Of a stretch of 64,000 nucleotides of DNA, positions 42,802-51,962 are shown in pieces. Numbering within the stretch: position 1 is the stretch's first letter; the number at the start of each line of letters is the position of its first letter. The position numbers and the translations under genes are program-made. The notes under the pieces are model-generated. The model was not told the origin of the DNA and did not search any database. It saw nothing but the letters and a program-made list of their open reading frames with translations. This DNA comes from Ruegeria sp. EL01 (GTDB lineage Bacteria; Pseudomonadota; Alphaproteobacteria; Rhodobacterales; Rhodobacteraceae). Location: contig NZ_OMPS01000048.1 of assembly GCF_900313035.1 (NCBI RefSeq), forward strand, positions 1 through 64,000, given 5' to 3'.

Positions 42802-42808
42802 CACCTGG

Positions 42809-44212
42809 TCACCAGCCTCGACGGCCGAACAGGGACAGAATGCGCTTTTGGTCCGCAAACGGGTCGATGTCCTGCGGCCGTGTCAGGCGTGACACCACGC
42901 GCGCGACAAATACCCAACTGATGGCAGCGAATATGACACCTCCGAAGGCTTGCCCCAGTAGGACACCTGACGCCCCTGCCAGGTACGACCCAATGGTCGC
43001 GAACACCCAGGTTCCGATCGTGTGGCGACCCCAGTTTATCCATGTCGAATAAACGGGATGCCCCAGATTGTTAAAGCTGGCATTCGCCACAAATATGACC
43101 CCGTTGAAAAAGGCCGCAAGCGCCAGCGGACCGCAGAACAGATAGATCAATATCCGGGTTTCACCTTGCGCGGCGAACAGATCCGCGATTGGGCCACGCA
43201 ACAGGAACAGGATTGCGGCCATGCCAAGCACATAGATGGCCGTAAATTTGATCCCGGCAAAAAAGGCCTCGCGGACCCGGTCAAATTTCTCGGCGCCGAA
43301 GTTCTGACCGATCATTGGTCCGATTGCGCCCGACAGGGCAAAAATGACCGAAAACGCCACTGGCAGTAGACGCCCGATGACAGCCATTCCAGCCACAGCA
43401 TCCGTGCCATACTGAGCAATCTCACGCACCACGATGGCGTTTCCAATGGGGGTGGCCACATTTGTCAGAACAGCCGGTATCGCAATAGCCCGGACTGGTC
43501 GCAGGTCAGTTGCGACCTGTTTCAGAGACGGACGAGCGAATCCGTGGTGGACCCGTAATGCAGGCCATAATGCTGCCGCCAACATGCAAATCCGAGCAAG
43601 AACCGACGCGATGGCGGCACCATCCAATCCCAATCCAACAGCAAAGATCAAGATGGGGTCCAGCACCGCGTTCACTACACCACCATAGATGGTCGCCATC
43701 ATTGATCGGCGCGCATCTCCATGGGCGCGCAACACAGCCATGGACACCATCGCAAGCGACATCACCCACATGGTCGGCAGGATAATCGACACATACCGCG
43801 TGCCCAGTCTAAGCACCTCGCCTTCGGCACCCAGAAGAGACAGCAAGAAACTGATGTTCATCAAGACCAGAGCCGACGTAATCACCCCGACAATCAGCCC
43901 CAAAACGGCGACGCTCGACGCGTAGTGACCCGCCTGCCCCGACCTGCCAGCCCCAAGTTCGCGCGCGACAAGCGCCCCGGCGGAAATAGACAGGCCAATG
44001 TTGATAGCGTTCGTAAAGAACAACAGCGTCCCGGCGTAACCCACGGCTGCCGCCAGCGCGTCATTCCCCAACATCGAGATAAAGACCATGTCCACGAAGT
44101 CGACGGCGAAAATAGCCATCAGGCCAATACTGGTGGTCAGCGACATGCGCGTCACGTGGCGCATCAGGCTGCCACTTAGAAACACGGCCTGATGTTTTGA
44201 CTGGTCTGCCAT
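42809..44212 (-). CDS. MATE-family multidrug/cation antiporter
   Basis: A 467-residue inner-membrane transporter with about twelve hydrophobic segments. 'MSLTTSIGLMAIFAVDFVDMVFISMLGNDALAAAVGYA' and the repeated 'FDAEKFDRVREAF'-like second half ('IGQNFGAEKFDRVREAFFAG') match MatE domains 1 and 2. MATE proteins export drugs or metabolites using Na+ or H+. The gene is alone; 192 bases without recognisable structure separate its start from the end of the next operon. The substrate is not predictable. Confidence 0.87.
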   Translation of the reverse strand: MADQSKHQAVFLSGSLMRHVTRMSLTTSIGLMAIFAVDFVDMVFISMLGNDALAAAVGYAGTLLFFTNAINIGLSISAGALVARELGAGRSGQAGHYASSVAVLGLIVGVITSALVLMNISFLLSLLGAEGEVLRLGTRYVSIILPTMWVMSLAMVSMAVLRAHGDARRSMMATIYGGVVNAVLDPILIFAVGLGLDGAAIASVLARICMLAAALWPALRVHHGFARPSLKQVATDLRPVRAIAIPAVLTNVATPIGNAIVVREIAQYGTDAVAGMAVIGRLLPVAFSVIFALSGAIGPMIGQNFGAEKFDRVREAFFAGIKFTAIYVLGMAAILFLLRGPIADLFAAQGETRILIYLFCGPLALAAFFNGVIFVANASFNNLGHPVYSTWINWGRHTIGTWVFATIGSYLAGASGVLLGQAFGGVIFAAISWVFVARVVSRLTRPQDIDPFADQKRILSLFGRRGW

Positions 44213-44404
44213 GGCTTAGGCCGCTCCTTCCAACACTCTGCAACGGCACATTAACAACCATCGCAGCATCCGAAGCACCCTGTGACTAATCCCTCATGCG
44301 GACATCAGATCGTTCAGGGCGCAACCGCATATCCCCATATGTCAGTAATCTTCGTACGAACGCGACTGATTTTTGTTGGCTTTGAAGTGGTTGTTGCCGT
44401 CGGA

Positions 44405-45499
44405 TCAAACAGCCTCAACAGATGTCACACCGATCTGCGCCATTGCGATGCTCATCTCGTCGCTGAGCACGTCCCACAGCTGTTGAAGTCCTGCCTCTCC
44501 TTCTGCCGCTATCGCGAATTGCAGAACACGGCCAAAGAAAACAAAATTTGCGCCCTGAGCAATCGACTTGAGCACGTCTTCACCGGATCGCAGACCACTG
44601 TCGTAAAAAACTGGAAAGTCATCGCCCACGGAATTTCGGATATCCGAAAGGGCCGAAAACGGTGCCGGTGCGCTGTCCAATTGTCTTGAGCCGTGGCTGG
44701 AGACCTGAATTGCATCCACGCCCACAGTTTTCAGGGCACCTGCGTCCTCAGCATCCAGAACACCTTTGACAACCAGCTTCCCCGACCACTTATCTCTCAG
44801 CCGTGCCAGCGTTTCCCAATCGGCCTTGGCGCGACTTTCGGTTCGATCGAACTCGTAGCCGTCCATCAGGAAATTGGCCATCTGAGGCTTACCATGTAGC
44901 AAAGTACTCAGGGACCAACGGGGATGCAGCGCGAAATCCAGAAATTGCTTTGGGCCCAATCGGAAAGGCATTCGAAACCCATGGCGCAGCTCTCGCGGGC
45001 GGCGCCCAACTTCGGGAACATCCACCGTCAGCACAAGCGTCTCATAACCAGCAGCCTTGGCACGATCCACAAGCTTGAATGTGCCCGCTCCATCGCCGCT
45101 GAAGTACAACTGGAACCACGCATTGCCCTGCGCAGTCTCGATCATCTCGTCCATCGGGGTTGAAGCAACGGTGGACACACCCAGCGGCACTGAATACCGC
45201 GCAGCCAAACGCGCCAACATCAGATCTGCCCCTGGTGCTGACAGGTTGCACATACCCATGGGGGCTATGCCAAAAGGAAGCTTGGTGGCTTTCCCAAATA
45301 CGGTGCTACCTAGCGACCTTTTGCTGACATCTCGCAGGATGCGCGGGCGCAGGGTCATAGCGTCCAGCGCGGCGCGATTACGCGCCGCGCCCATTTCTGC
45401 ACCGGCAGACCCATCGATATAGTCGAACACCATCCACGGCAGACGCCGCCGGGCCAGACAGCGGGCGTCTTCCGCGCAGTGGATAGCGCTCTGCGGCAT
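44405..45499 (-). CDS. FMN-dependent alpha-hydroxy-acid dehydrogenase, candidate sulfolactate dehydrogenase
   Basis: A 364-residue enzyme of the LldD/glycolate-oxidase family. 'PFGIAPMGMCNLSAPGADLMLARLAA' binds FMN, 'WFQLYFSGDGAG' and 'TLVLTVDVPEVGRRPRELRHGF' are family blocks, and the catalytic histidine lies in 'IQVSSHGSRQLDSAPA' (usual form SNHGGRQLD). It is the last gene of the DHPS operon; its ATG overlaps the comE stop by one base. HpsN should yield (R)-3-sulfolactate, which has the geometry of L-lactate, so an L-specific flavoenzyme making sulfopyruvate for ComDE fits exactly. That role is inference from position and stereochemistry; plain L-lactate oxidation is the alternative. Confidence 0.85.
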   Translation of the reverse strand: MPQSAIHCAEDARCLARRRLPWMVFDYIDGSAGAEMGAARNRAALDAMTLRPRILRDVSKRSLGSTVFGKATKLPFGIAPMGMCNLSAPGADLMLARLAARYSVPLGVSTVASTPMDEMIETAQGNAWFQLYFSGDGAGTFKLVDRAKAAGYETLVLTVDVPEVGRRPRELRHGFRMPFRLGPKQFLDFALHPRWSLSTLLHGKPQMANFLMDGYEFDRTESRAKADWETLARLRDKWSGKLVVKGVLDAEDAGALKTVGVDAIQVSSHGSRQLDSAPAPFSALSDIRNSVGDDFPVFYDSGLRSGEDVLKSIAQGANFVFFGRVLQFAIAAEGEAGLQQLWDVLSDEMSIAMAQIGVTSVEAV

Positions 45500-46053
45500 T
45501 AAGCCTGAACGGCCTTCATGAACCGGTCACGGATCACGACCGGGTCCATAGTTATGACGGGCATCTTGGCATTGCCGCTTTCACATTTGCTTACGATGAT
45601 GGTCATCTGCTTGGCCTCCAACGCTTCTTGAAGCACGCGGCCGGTATCTTCGGCAGCGCATTCGATCACGCGCTCGCAGCCTGCAGCCTCGGCCATTTTG
45701 GTCAGCGAGGTTTTCTGTCCGGCATAGGTCGGCTGGTCGCCGGTCGAGCCGTAGGAGCCATTGTCGATGATCAGCAGGACGTAATTGTCGGCCACGTTGT
45801 TAGCGATAGTGGGCAGTGTGCCGAGGTTGGTCAGGATCGAGCCATCGCCGTCGATAACAATAACCGGTTTCGGTTGTGACAGGGCAAGACCCAGACCGAT
45901 GCTCGACGCCAGTCCCATGGTGCCCAACATGTAGAAGTTGGTCGGTTGATCATCGATGGCGTGCAATTCCTGGCTGGGAATGCCGATGTTACAGACAACC
46001 AGTTGATCACGCAGGATCGGGGCGATTTCCTTCAGGATTTCAGAACGGATCAT
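45499..46053 (-). CDS. comE: Sulfopyruvate decarboxylase, beta subunit
   Basis: A 184-residue thiamine-diphosphate-binding subunit. 'MIRSEILKEIAPILRDQLVVCNIG' and 'FYMLGTMGLASSIGLGLAL' are family blocks, and the TPP/Mg motif is 'VIDGDGSILTNLGTL...LLIIDNGSYGSTG' (GDG ... N). With ComD it decarboxylates 3-sulfopyruvate to sulfoacetaldehyde. The ATG at 46053 overlaps the comD stop (ATGA). In archaea the enzyme serves coenzyme M synthesis, but in roseobacters it is used in sulfolactate/DHPS catabolism, which the surrounding genes support here. Confidence 0.92.
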   Translation of the reverse strand: MIRSEILKEIAPILRDQLVVCNIGIPSQELHAIDDQPTNFYMLGTMGLASSIGLGLALSQPKPVIVIDGDGSILTNLGTLPTIANNVADNYVLLIIDNGSYGSTGDQPTYAGQKTSLTKMAEAAGCERVIECAAEDTGRVLQEALEAKQMTIIVSKCESGNAKMPVITMDPVVIRDRFMKAVQA

Positions 46054-46556
46054 TGGTCGCCATAGCCTCCCCAGAAATTTGCATCGGTCAGAATTGCGAC
46101 CGGTTTGTTGCACATGAACGTGTATTTCAGGATCGCGTCCAGTTCTTCGACATCCGCCTGATGATGAAAGTGGTAGGTTGGGATGTTCATCTGTGCCAGC
46201 AGTGCCTTGGTATGCACCGCCATTTCGACCTGGCAGGCCACTGGTTCACGTAGTTCGCCGCGATAGGAGATCAGCATTGGCAAAGGCATACGGTAGTATT
46301 GAATCAAGGTTGCGATTGTGTTGATGGTCACGCCGATGGCGGTGTTCTGCATGATGATCGCCGGACGTTTACCGCCCATCCACGCGCCTGCACATAGGCC
46401 CATCCCCTCGTCTTCCTTGTTGGACGGAATGTGAAAAATTTTATCATGCGCATCGATTTCTTCGATCACACCGGCCAGCTGTTTACACGGTACGGTGGTG
46501 ACGAACGAGATATCATTCGCAACCAGATCGTCGGTGATCTTTTTGTCTATGTTCAT
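46050..46556 (-). CDS. comD: Sulfopyruvate decarboxylase, alpha subunit
   Basis: A 168-residue subunit corresponding to the N-terminal (PYR) half of TPP enzymes. 'DDLVANDISFVTTVPCKQLAGVIEEI' and 'PSNKEDEGMGLCAGAWMGGKRPAIIMQNTAIG' are typical; the glutamate in KEDEG should activate the thiamine cofactor. It continues 'TLIQYYRMPLPMLISYRGELREP'. It needs ComE for activity and the two are translationally coupled. It lies 47 bases downstream of the universal stress protein gene. Confidence 0.92.
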   Translation of the reverse strand: MNIDKKITDDLVANDISFVTTVPCKQLAGVIEEIDAHDKIFHIPSNKEDEGMGLCAGAWMGGKRPAIIMQNTAIGVTINTIATLIQYYRMPLPMLISYRGELREPVACQVEMAVHTKALLAQMNIPTYHFHHQADVEELDAILKYTFMCNKPVAILTDANFWGGYGDQ

Positions 46557-46603
46557 TTCCGATCAGTCAGTCCTGTTTGGGGCGCCGAAGCGCGATTAAG
46601 AAT

Positions 46604-47014
46604 TCAGGCCCTGCGGTGCACATGTACGGCGCAGGTTGCGTGGCGGACGACCCGCGACGCGGTCGAGCCCAGAAAATAGTCGCTGAGACCCGGCTTATGC
46701 GAGCCGATGACAATGCAATCAACACCATTGGTATCTGCATAATCGATGATCGTGCGCGCGGTGTGACCTTTCACAATTTCCGAGTTCACACCTTCGAGAC
46801 CTTCAACCTTAGTCAGCAATTGCCGGCGCGCGCGTTCAAAACCTTCGGCGACGGCTGATTTGTCAAGATAGGCGCTGACCGATCCCTGTGGCATTTCGTA
46901 TACATGCAAAGCCATGATCTGGGCCCGGTCTTCAGACAGGGCACGGGCAACTTCCAGTGTATGCTGCGAAATACCATGGTCCAGCGCCATCGGAACAAGG
47001 ACTTTTTTGTACAT
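46604..47014 (-). CDS. Universal stress protein (UspA family)
   Basis: A 136-residue Usp-fold protein from the ATG at 47014 (GGAGG five bases upstream). The end 'IVIGSHKPGLSDYFLGSTASRVVRHATCAVHVHR' contains the G-x2-G-x9-G-S/T ATP-binding pattern of the nucleotide-binding Usp group. It lies inside the sulfonate operon, between the dehydrogenase genes and comDE. Usp genes are often linked to TRAP transporters (as in TeaD with TeaABC), so a regulatory link to the transporter is plausible. Confidence 0.88.
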   Translation of the reverse strand: MYKKVLVPMALDHGISQHTLEVARALSEDRAQIMALHVYEMPQGSVSAYLDKSAVAEGFERARRQLLTKVEGLEGVNSEIVKGHTARTIIDYADTNGVDCIVIGSHKPGLSDYFLGSTASRVVRHATCAVHVHRRA

Positions 47015-47037
47015 GACTGCCTCCAATTCTGCAGGGA

Positions 47038-48018
47038 TTATTCCCAGGGGTTCAGGATTACTTTCGGTGCGGCAACGGCACCTGAGCGCAGATCGCGAAA
47101 AGCTTGCGCTCCTTCTGACAAACCACGCATTTCAGTCCAATTCAGCGCCCCAAGTCGACCGTCAAAGATGGCCTGTGCGGTGTCGCGGAAGTCTTGGGAC
47201 GTATAGGTATAGGTACCGATAAACGTAATCTCTTGCAGGGTCATCCGTCGAATGTCCAAACCACCAGTGTCCTCGCCCAGACCGACATGTGCGATGACAC
47301 CACCAGGTTTGACGTGGGCAGAAGCCACAACACGGGTGGCCACATATCCCACCGCGTCAATCACCAGCGAAAACTCTCCGGTCGGGATTTCCACCACGTT
47401 GAACGACCCCAGCGCGCGAAGATAGTCGCGGCGCAGCGCATTCGGTTCAACAAGCGTCACATCCTCGACATCCATTGCCCCAAGGGCCAGTGCGGCGGCC
47501 AACCCTATCGCACCACCGCCGATCACCAGCGCGCGTCGATTGGTGGCAGGGTGCTGGGCTTCGATTGCCAACCGCACGGCATGCCAACTGACAGCCAACG
47601 GTTCAGCCAGCGCGGCTTTGGTCAGCGGGACACTCTCGGGTACCTCGACCAGATTGCTGTCCGGGATTGAAACGAACTGTGCAAAAGCGCCTTCTCTGGG
47701 TGGCATCGAGATAATCTGACGATTGGAACAGAGGTTTTCGCGTTCTGCCACACATGCAGAGCATGTGCCGCAGGTGACCAACGGGTTGATTGTCACGCGC
47801 GTGCCGTCCCGAGGGCCACCGGCGACAACACCAGCTGCTTCGTGACCCAGGATCAGCGGCGCTGGTCGCCGGGCATCATGCCCAAGATAGGCGTGCATGT
47901 CTGATCCACAGATACCGGATGCCTCAATACGGATCAGGCATTCTCCGATACCGGGGACAGCATCAGGGACGTCCGCAAACGACAATTGTTCGACACCGTT
48001 GTAAACCAGCGCTTTCAT
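47038..48018 (-). CDS. hpsP: Zinc-binding alcohol dehydrogenase (MDR), candidate DHPS 2-dehydrogenase HpsP
   Basis: A 326-residue medium-chain dehydrogenase. 'IRIEASGICGSDMHAYLGHD' and 'ILGHEAAGVVAG' hold the catalytic zinc ligands, 'CGTCSACVAERENLC' the structural zinc cysteines, and 'ALVIGGGAIGLAAALAL' the NAD-binding fold. The ATG at 48018 overlaps the SDR stop by ATGA; the longer open frame is excluded because it lies in the SDR gene. In DHPS degraders two different dehydrogenases (HpsO, HpsP) interconvert the DHPS enantiomers through a keto intermediate. Which of the two names belongs to this gene is my inference. Confidence 0.82.
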   Translation of the reverse strand: MKALVYNGVEQLSFADVPDAVPGIGECLIRIEASGICGSDMHAYLGHDARRPAPLILGHEAAGVVAGGPRDGTRVTINPLVTCGTCSACVAERENLCSNRQIISMPPREGAFAQFVSIPDSNLVEVPESVPLTKAALAEPLAVSWHAVRLAIEAQHPATNRRALVIGGGAIGLAAALALGAMDVEDVTLVEPNALRRDYLRALGSFNVVEIPTGEFSLVIDAVGYVATRVVASAHVKPGGVIAHVGLGEDTGGLDIRRMTLQEITFIGTYTYTSQDFRDTAQAIFDGRLGALNWTEMRGLSEGAQAFRDLRSGAVAAPKVILNPWE

Positions 48019-48776
48019 TTCGCCGTGAACCCCCCGTCGACCATCAGGACCTGCCCCGTCACATAATCCGATGCTTTTGAACATAAAAACAAGATCGGAC
48101 CGTCGATATCCTCCAGGCGCCCGTTTCGCTGCATACACGTCTGGTCGGCGTTACGGGTGGCGCGTTCGGTGTCGTCAAACACGGCCTGCGTCAACTCGGT
48201 CGGAAAGAACCCCGGTCCGATTGCATTCGCGGTGATCCCATGCGGCGACCACGCTTCGGCCATCGCACGGGTCAATTGCCCAATGCCAGCCTTTGTTGCG
48301 CCATACGCTATTCCGTTGGGAAAGGCGCGCGTGGTCTGCAAGGATGCAAAATTGACAATCCGCCCCCACCCTCGGGTTTTCATCGAAGGCACCATGGCCC
48401 GGCTTAGAAAGAACGGAGCACTGAGGTTGAGCGCCATCGTGGCATCCCATCCCGCATCCGAGACATCGTCTGCCGCTTCCCGGGTATTCACCCCCGCCGC
48501 GTGGACGATAATGTCCGGTGGTCCGAATTTGGCTGAAACCTCAGCGACGATTGCATCCGTTTTCGACCGATCCGCCACATCGCCCATCGTAAAGGCGGCG
48601 TTACCGCCAATTTCGTCGCACAGCTGTTCAAGCGCGTCGGCCCGACGCGCCACACCAACGACTTGCGCCCCGGCGGCGGCCAAAACTTTCGCCACGCGCC
48701 GCCCCAGGCCCGAGCTTGCCCCAGTTACGCAGGCAACCCGGCCTGTCAGATCAAATAACGCACGTGGGTCATCCAT
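48015..48776 (-). CDS. hpsO: Short-chain dehydrogenase/reductase, candidate DHPS 2-dehydrogenase HpsO
   Basis: A 253-residue classical SDR. 'VACVTGASSGLGRRVAKVL' is the TGxxxGxG cofactor motif, 'IVHAAGVNTREA' the NNAG-type motif, and 'IAYGATKAGIGQLTRAMA' the catalytic Y-x3-K with the serine upstream in 'VNFASLQTTRAF'. The end 'TGQVLMVDGGFTA' is standard. It overlaps hpsN by eight bases upstream and the MDR gene by four bases downstream. Role in oxidising one DHPS enantiomer at C2 is inferred from the Cupriavidus/Roseobacter hps gene clusters. Confidence 0.82.
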   Translation of the reverse strand: MDDPRALFDLTGRVACVTGASSGLGRRVAKVLAAAGAQVVGVARRADALEQLCDEIGGNAAFTMGDVADRSKTDAIVAEVSAKFGPPDIIVHAAGVNTREAADDVSDAGWDATMALNLSAPFFLSRAMVPSMKTRGWGRIVNFASLQTTRAFPNGIAYGATKAGIGQLTRAMAEAWSPHGITANAIGPGFFPTELTQAVFDDTERATRNADQTCMQRNGRLEDIDGPILFLCSKASDYVTGQVLMVDGGFTAK

Positions 48777-50076
48777 CGGCGGTCAGGTCAAACTGTTCGT
48801 CTGGGAAATACTTGGCAAGACGGACATCCGCCGCGCGTGCGTGCCCCTCCATCCCTTCAAGGCGCGAGATACGCGCCGTGGCCACAGCAATGGACTTTGA
48901 TCCTTCGCGCGTTGCGCGCTGCCAGGTGACAATTTTCATGTATTTATGAACACTCAGACCACCAGTATAGCTGGCCGCACCTGATGTCGGCAGCACGTGG
49001 TTGGTGCCTGTGGCCTTGTCGCCGTAAGATACGGTGGTTTCTTCACCCAGAAACAGCGATCCATAGCAGGTAAGCCGACCAAGCCACCAATCCAGATCTT
49101 CGGCCTGTACGGTCAGGTGTTCAGGCGCGTATTCATCAGAACACGCCGCCATTTCTTCGCGATCCGAACAAACAATAACCTCGGCATAGTCGCGCCACGC
49201 GGCAAATGCGTTTTCGCGGTTCAATTCAGGCAAGTCGTCGATCAGGGTCGGAACCAAGGACATGACTTTTTCAGCCAAGCCACGATCATCCGTCACCAGC
49301 CAGACTGGCGAGTTGTAGCCGTGTTCGGCCTGACTGACCAAATCCGTAGCCACCACATGCGCATCAGACGAGGAATCTGCGAGGATCAGACTGTCGGTCG
49401 GACCCGCAATCATGTCGATCCCAACCGTGCCATAGAGAATGCGCTTGGCCTCGGCCACGAACTGGTTGCCTGGTCCTACAAGGATATTGGCACGCGGCAG
49501 GCCAAACAGCCCGTAGGTCATCGCAGCCACGCCCTGTACGCCGCCCATGGCCAGAATGCTGTCCGCACCACAGATATGCGCTGCATACACAATCGCCGGC
49601 GCGACGCCTTCACCGGGTCGTGGCGGAGAACAAGCCGTGATGTGGCGACATCCGGCCACCTTGGCCGTTGTCACAGTCATGATCGCACTTGCGATGTGGC
49701 TATAGCGACCGCCCGGAACGTAACACCCTGCCGCGTCGACCGGGATGGCTTTTTGGCCAGCCACAAAGCCCGGAACGATTTCCATCTCAACATCGGACAC
49801 TGTTGCTTTCTGCGTCTCTGCAAACCGGCGCACATTGTCGTGGGCAAAGCGGATATCAGCCTTCAGCTTTTCCGGAACCAACGCACAAGCGGCTTCGATT
49901 TCTTCCGCGGTCATCAAAACATTGCCGTCGAATTTGTCGAACTTGACCGCATATTCAAGGGCTTTGGCATCCCCCTCTGCTTCGATGTCAGCAAGGATGG
50001 TCTTGACCGTCTCATGCACCTCTGAAGCGTGGGTTTGCGGGGTAAGAGTTGCCTTTTTAAGGTAGTCACGCGGCAT
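48769..50076 (-). CDS. hpsN: Sulfopropanediol 3-dehydrogenase HpsN (histidinol-dehydrogenase homologue)
   Basis: A 435-residue zinc-dependent four-electron dehydrogenase of the HisD superfamily. 'AASDLVSQAEHGYNSPVWLVTDD'-type sequence (here 'VATDLVSQAEHGYNSP'), 'YAPEHLTVQAEDLDWWLG' and 'SYGDKATGTNHVLPTSGAASYTGG' carry the metal and catalytic residues. The 'SYGDKATGTNHVLPT...YTGGLSVHKYMK' form is that of HpsN, not of biosynthetic HisD (DYASGTNHVLPT). It oxidises (R)-DHPS to (R)-sulfolactate in two NAD-dependent steps. The ATG at 50076 is preferred; an in-frame TTG lies three codons upstream. Context (TRAP transporter, SDR, MDR, ComDE) strongly supports the function. Confidence 0.92.
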   Translation of the reverse strand: MPRDYLKKATLTPQTHASEVHETVKTILADIEAEGDAKALEYAVKFDKFDGNVLMTAEEIEAACALVPEKLKADIRFAHDNVRRFAETQKATVSDVEMEIVPGFVAGQKAIPVDAAGCYVPGGRYSHIASAIMTVTTAKVAGCRHITACSPPRPGEGVAPAIVYAAHICGADSILAMGGVQGVAAMTYGLFGLPRANILVGPGNQFVAEAKRILYGTVGIDMIAGPTDSLILADSSSDAHVVATDLVSQAEHGYNSPVWLVTDDRGLAEKVMSLVPTLIDDLPELNRENAFAAWRDYAEVIVCSDREEMAACSDEYAPEHLTVQAEDLDWWLGRLTCYGSLFLGEETTVSYGDKATGTNHVLPTSGAASYTGGLSVHKYMKIVTWQRATREGSKSIAVATARISRLEGMEGHARAADVRLAKYFPDEQFDLTADG

Positions 50077-50088
50077 ATTCAGCAAGTC

Positions 50089-51417
50089 CTATTGATAGAT
50101 TTCAGGGAGAAATGTTGTCGAAACCGCAGGAACATACGCAATCAGCAGGACAACAAAAAACATGGTCAAAACAAAGGGTACCGCCCGAGCGGCGATCTTC
50201 AAGATGGATTCGCCGGTGATCCCGGACACCACGAAGAGGTTCAATCCCAGTGGAGGCGTGATAAACCCAACGCCCAGAGCAGTGATCATCATGATGCAGA
50301 ACTGAATTTCGTTCATACCGATATTATCCGCCAAAGGCTTCAGGATCGGCGCAAGGATCACGATGTTTGGTGTCGTCTCCATCACACAGCCAGCAGCAAT
50401 CAGGATACCGATCATCAGTAGGATCAAGACATAGGGATCATCCGTCAGAGCCGTGATCGAAGCGACAAACCCCTGGGGCACACCCATGATCGCAAGCGCC
50501 TCGGCCAATGGGGCCGAGAAGGCGATAATCGGCAGGATTACACCATTCACCTTGGCCGAGCTGACCAACATCGAGGGGAAGTCGGCCAGGGTTAGCGTGC
50601 GCAGGATGAACCCCATGATAATCGTCACGACCACAGCCGTGGCACCAGCCTCGGTCGGGGTCAGACGCCCCGAGAAGATGCCATAGAAGATTATGCCGGG
50701 AACGATGAACGCGTACCAGCCGGATTTGAGCGCCTTCCCAAGATTGCTCAGCCACTCCCCAAAGGTCATCACACCGCCGCCTTCGTACAGGTAGATGCGG
50801 TTCACGATCAGGTTGGTGATCAGGATCGATATCAGAATGGCCAAGCCGGGAATGAGGGCTGCCAGGAACAATGTCGAGGCGGATATACCCAGCACCAAAC
50901 CGATGATGATATACGCGATGGATGGCGGGATCAGAATACCGGTACATGCCCCTGCCGCCACCAAGGCGCAGGCATATGGGCGCGGATAGCCGCTTTCGAC
51001 GAGCCGGTTGATGGTCATGCGACCCACAGCTGCGGCACCAGCAGCATCCGAGCCGGAAATCGCAGCGAACATACCGCAAACCAGAACAGTGGCCGAACCA
51101 AAGCCGCCCTTGGTGAAGCACGTCAACGCTTCGGCCACGTCAAGGAATTTTCGCGATAAGCCCGTTCGAACCAGCACGTCTCCGGTCAGGATGAACAGTG
51201 GGACGGCCGTCAGGGCAAAGGCGTCGATGCCGGTAAACAGGCTTTCGCCAACCAGGCTCAGCGGCAGATCGCCAGACATGACCAGCATGACGATCGCGGC
51301 GGTGCCAATTGCCGCCCAAACCGGAACTGCCAGTGCGATCAGACCAACAAAGAAAATGACAGGCAGGTAAAAATCCCAGCCCAATTCGACGGATTGATTG
51401 AGGGAACCCCAGAGCAT
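50089..51417 (-). CDS. dctM: TRAP transporter large permease (DctM type), DHPS uptake
   Basis: A 442-residue inner-membrane protein with about twelve hydrophobic segments, of normal length for DctM. 'LAVPVWAAIGTAAIVMLVMSGDLPLS' and 'AISGSDAAGAAAVGRMTI' are conserved TRAP large-subunit blocks, and 'AAGCVMETTPNIVILAPIL' and 'LGVGFITPPLGLNLFVVSGI' mark the C-terminal half. It couples substrate uptake to the sodium gradient. It lies 12 bases after hpsN's upstream neighbour boundary and 11 bases after dctQ, within the sulfonate operon. Roseobacter DHPS transporters of this type have been called HpsKLM. Confidence 0.9.
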   Translation of the reverse strand: MLWGSLNQSVELGWDFYLPVIFFVGLIALAVPVWAAIGTAAIVMLVMSGDLPLSLVGESLFTGIDAFALTAVPLFILTGDVLVRTGLSRKFLDVAEALTCFTKGGFGSATVLVCGMFAAISGSDAAGAAAVGRMTINRLVESGYPRPYACALVAAGACTGILIPPSIAYIIIGLVLGISASTLFLAALIPGLAILISILITNLIVNRIYLYEGGGVMTFGEWLSNLGKALKSGWYAFIVPGIIFYGIFSGRLTPTEAGATAVVVTIIMGFILRTLTLADFPSMLVSSAKVNGVILPIIAFSAPLAEALAIMGVPQGFVASITALTDDPYVLILLMIGILIAAGCVMETTPNIVILAPILKPLADNIGMNEIQFCIMMITALGVGFITPPLGLNLFVVSGITGESILKIAARAVPFVLTMFFVVLLIAYVPAVSTTFLPEIYQ

Positions 51418-51428
51418 TCTGTTTCTCC

Positions 51429-51941
51429 TCAGTCAAACAGCTTGTCGCCTTCGAAAACGGGCGTGCCGTCGCGAAGGGATTTCAAGTCACGTAGGAAGGA
51501 TTGAATCAGCCGCCAGATCATCAGCGCAAAACCGGTGGGCACAGCCATCAGGAACCAGACCTTGGACACACGCAGCCCGTCCGTCACAGATCCGAACTTG
51601 GCCGAGACATGCACCGCCTCGTAGGACCAATAAAGCGCGATGATCGCCACCCCGAACATCACCAGATCACCGAAGATGTACAGCAGCGCCTTGGGGCGTG
51701 GCCCGAGGTAATGCATCAAGACGTCGATACGGATATGGGCGCGTTCCTTAACGGCCGCTGCCGCCCCGATCCATGCTAGGTAGATGAAGGAATAGCGGAC
51801 GATTTCCTCACCCCAGATCGACGAAAACGCGAATATCTCTCGTCTCAGAACCTCGACGGCCATCGTGATGACGAGCATCACGTAGAACACCAGCAGCAGC
51901 CAGCGTTCAGCATTGCGATCTACTTTTTGAAGAATGGTCAT
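51429..51941 (-). CDS. dctQ: TRAP transporter small permease (DctQ type), DHPS uptake
   Basis: A 170-residue protein with four transmembrane helices: about residues 13-32, 45-62, 85-105 and 128-148. 'EEIVRYSFIYLAWIGAAAAVKERAHIRIDVL' is the DctQ hallmark. It associates with DctM to form the membrane part of the transporter. It sits between dctP and dctM; the 113 bases upstream contain two strong stem-loops (51963-52006 and 52021-52043). Confidence 0.9.
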   Translation of the reverse strand: MTILQKVDRNAERWLLLVFYVMLVITMAVEVLRREIFAFSSIWGEEIVRYSFIYLAWIGAAAAVKERAHIRIDVLMHYLGPRPKALLYIFGDLVMFGVAIIALYWSYEAVHVSAKFGSVTDGLRVSKVWFLMAVPTGFALMIWRLIQSFLRDLKSLRDGTPVFEGDKLFD

Positions 51942-51962
51942 CTTATCCCTCGGCGATAGAGC

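Noticed and set aside
48018-48138. Longer start for the zinc alcohol dehydrogenase
   Set aside because: The extension lies inside the SDR gene; the ATGA overlap at 48015-48018 gives the natural start.
48769-50076. Annotation of the HisD homologue as histidinol dehydrogenase for histidine synthesis
   Set aside because: Motif form (SYGDKATGTNHVLPT), TRAP transporter, SDR/MDR and ComDE context point to HpsN; no his genes are nearby.
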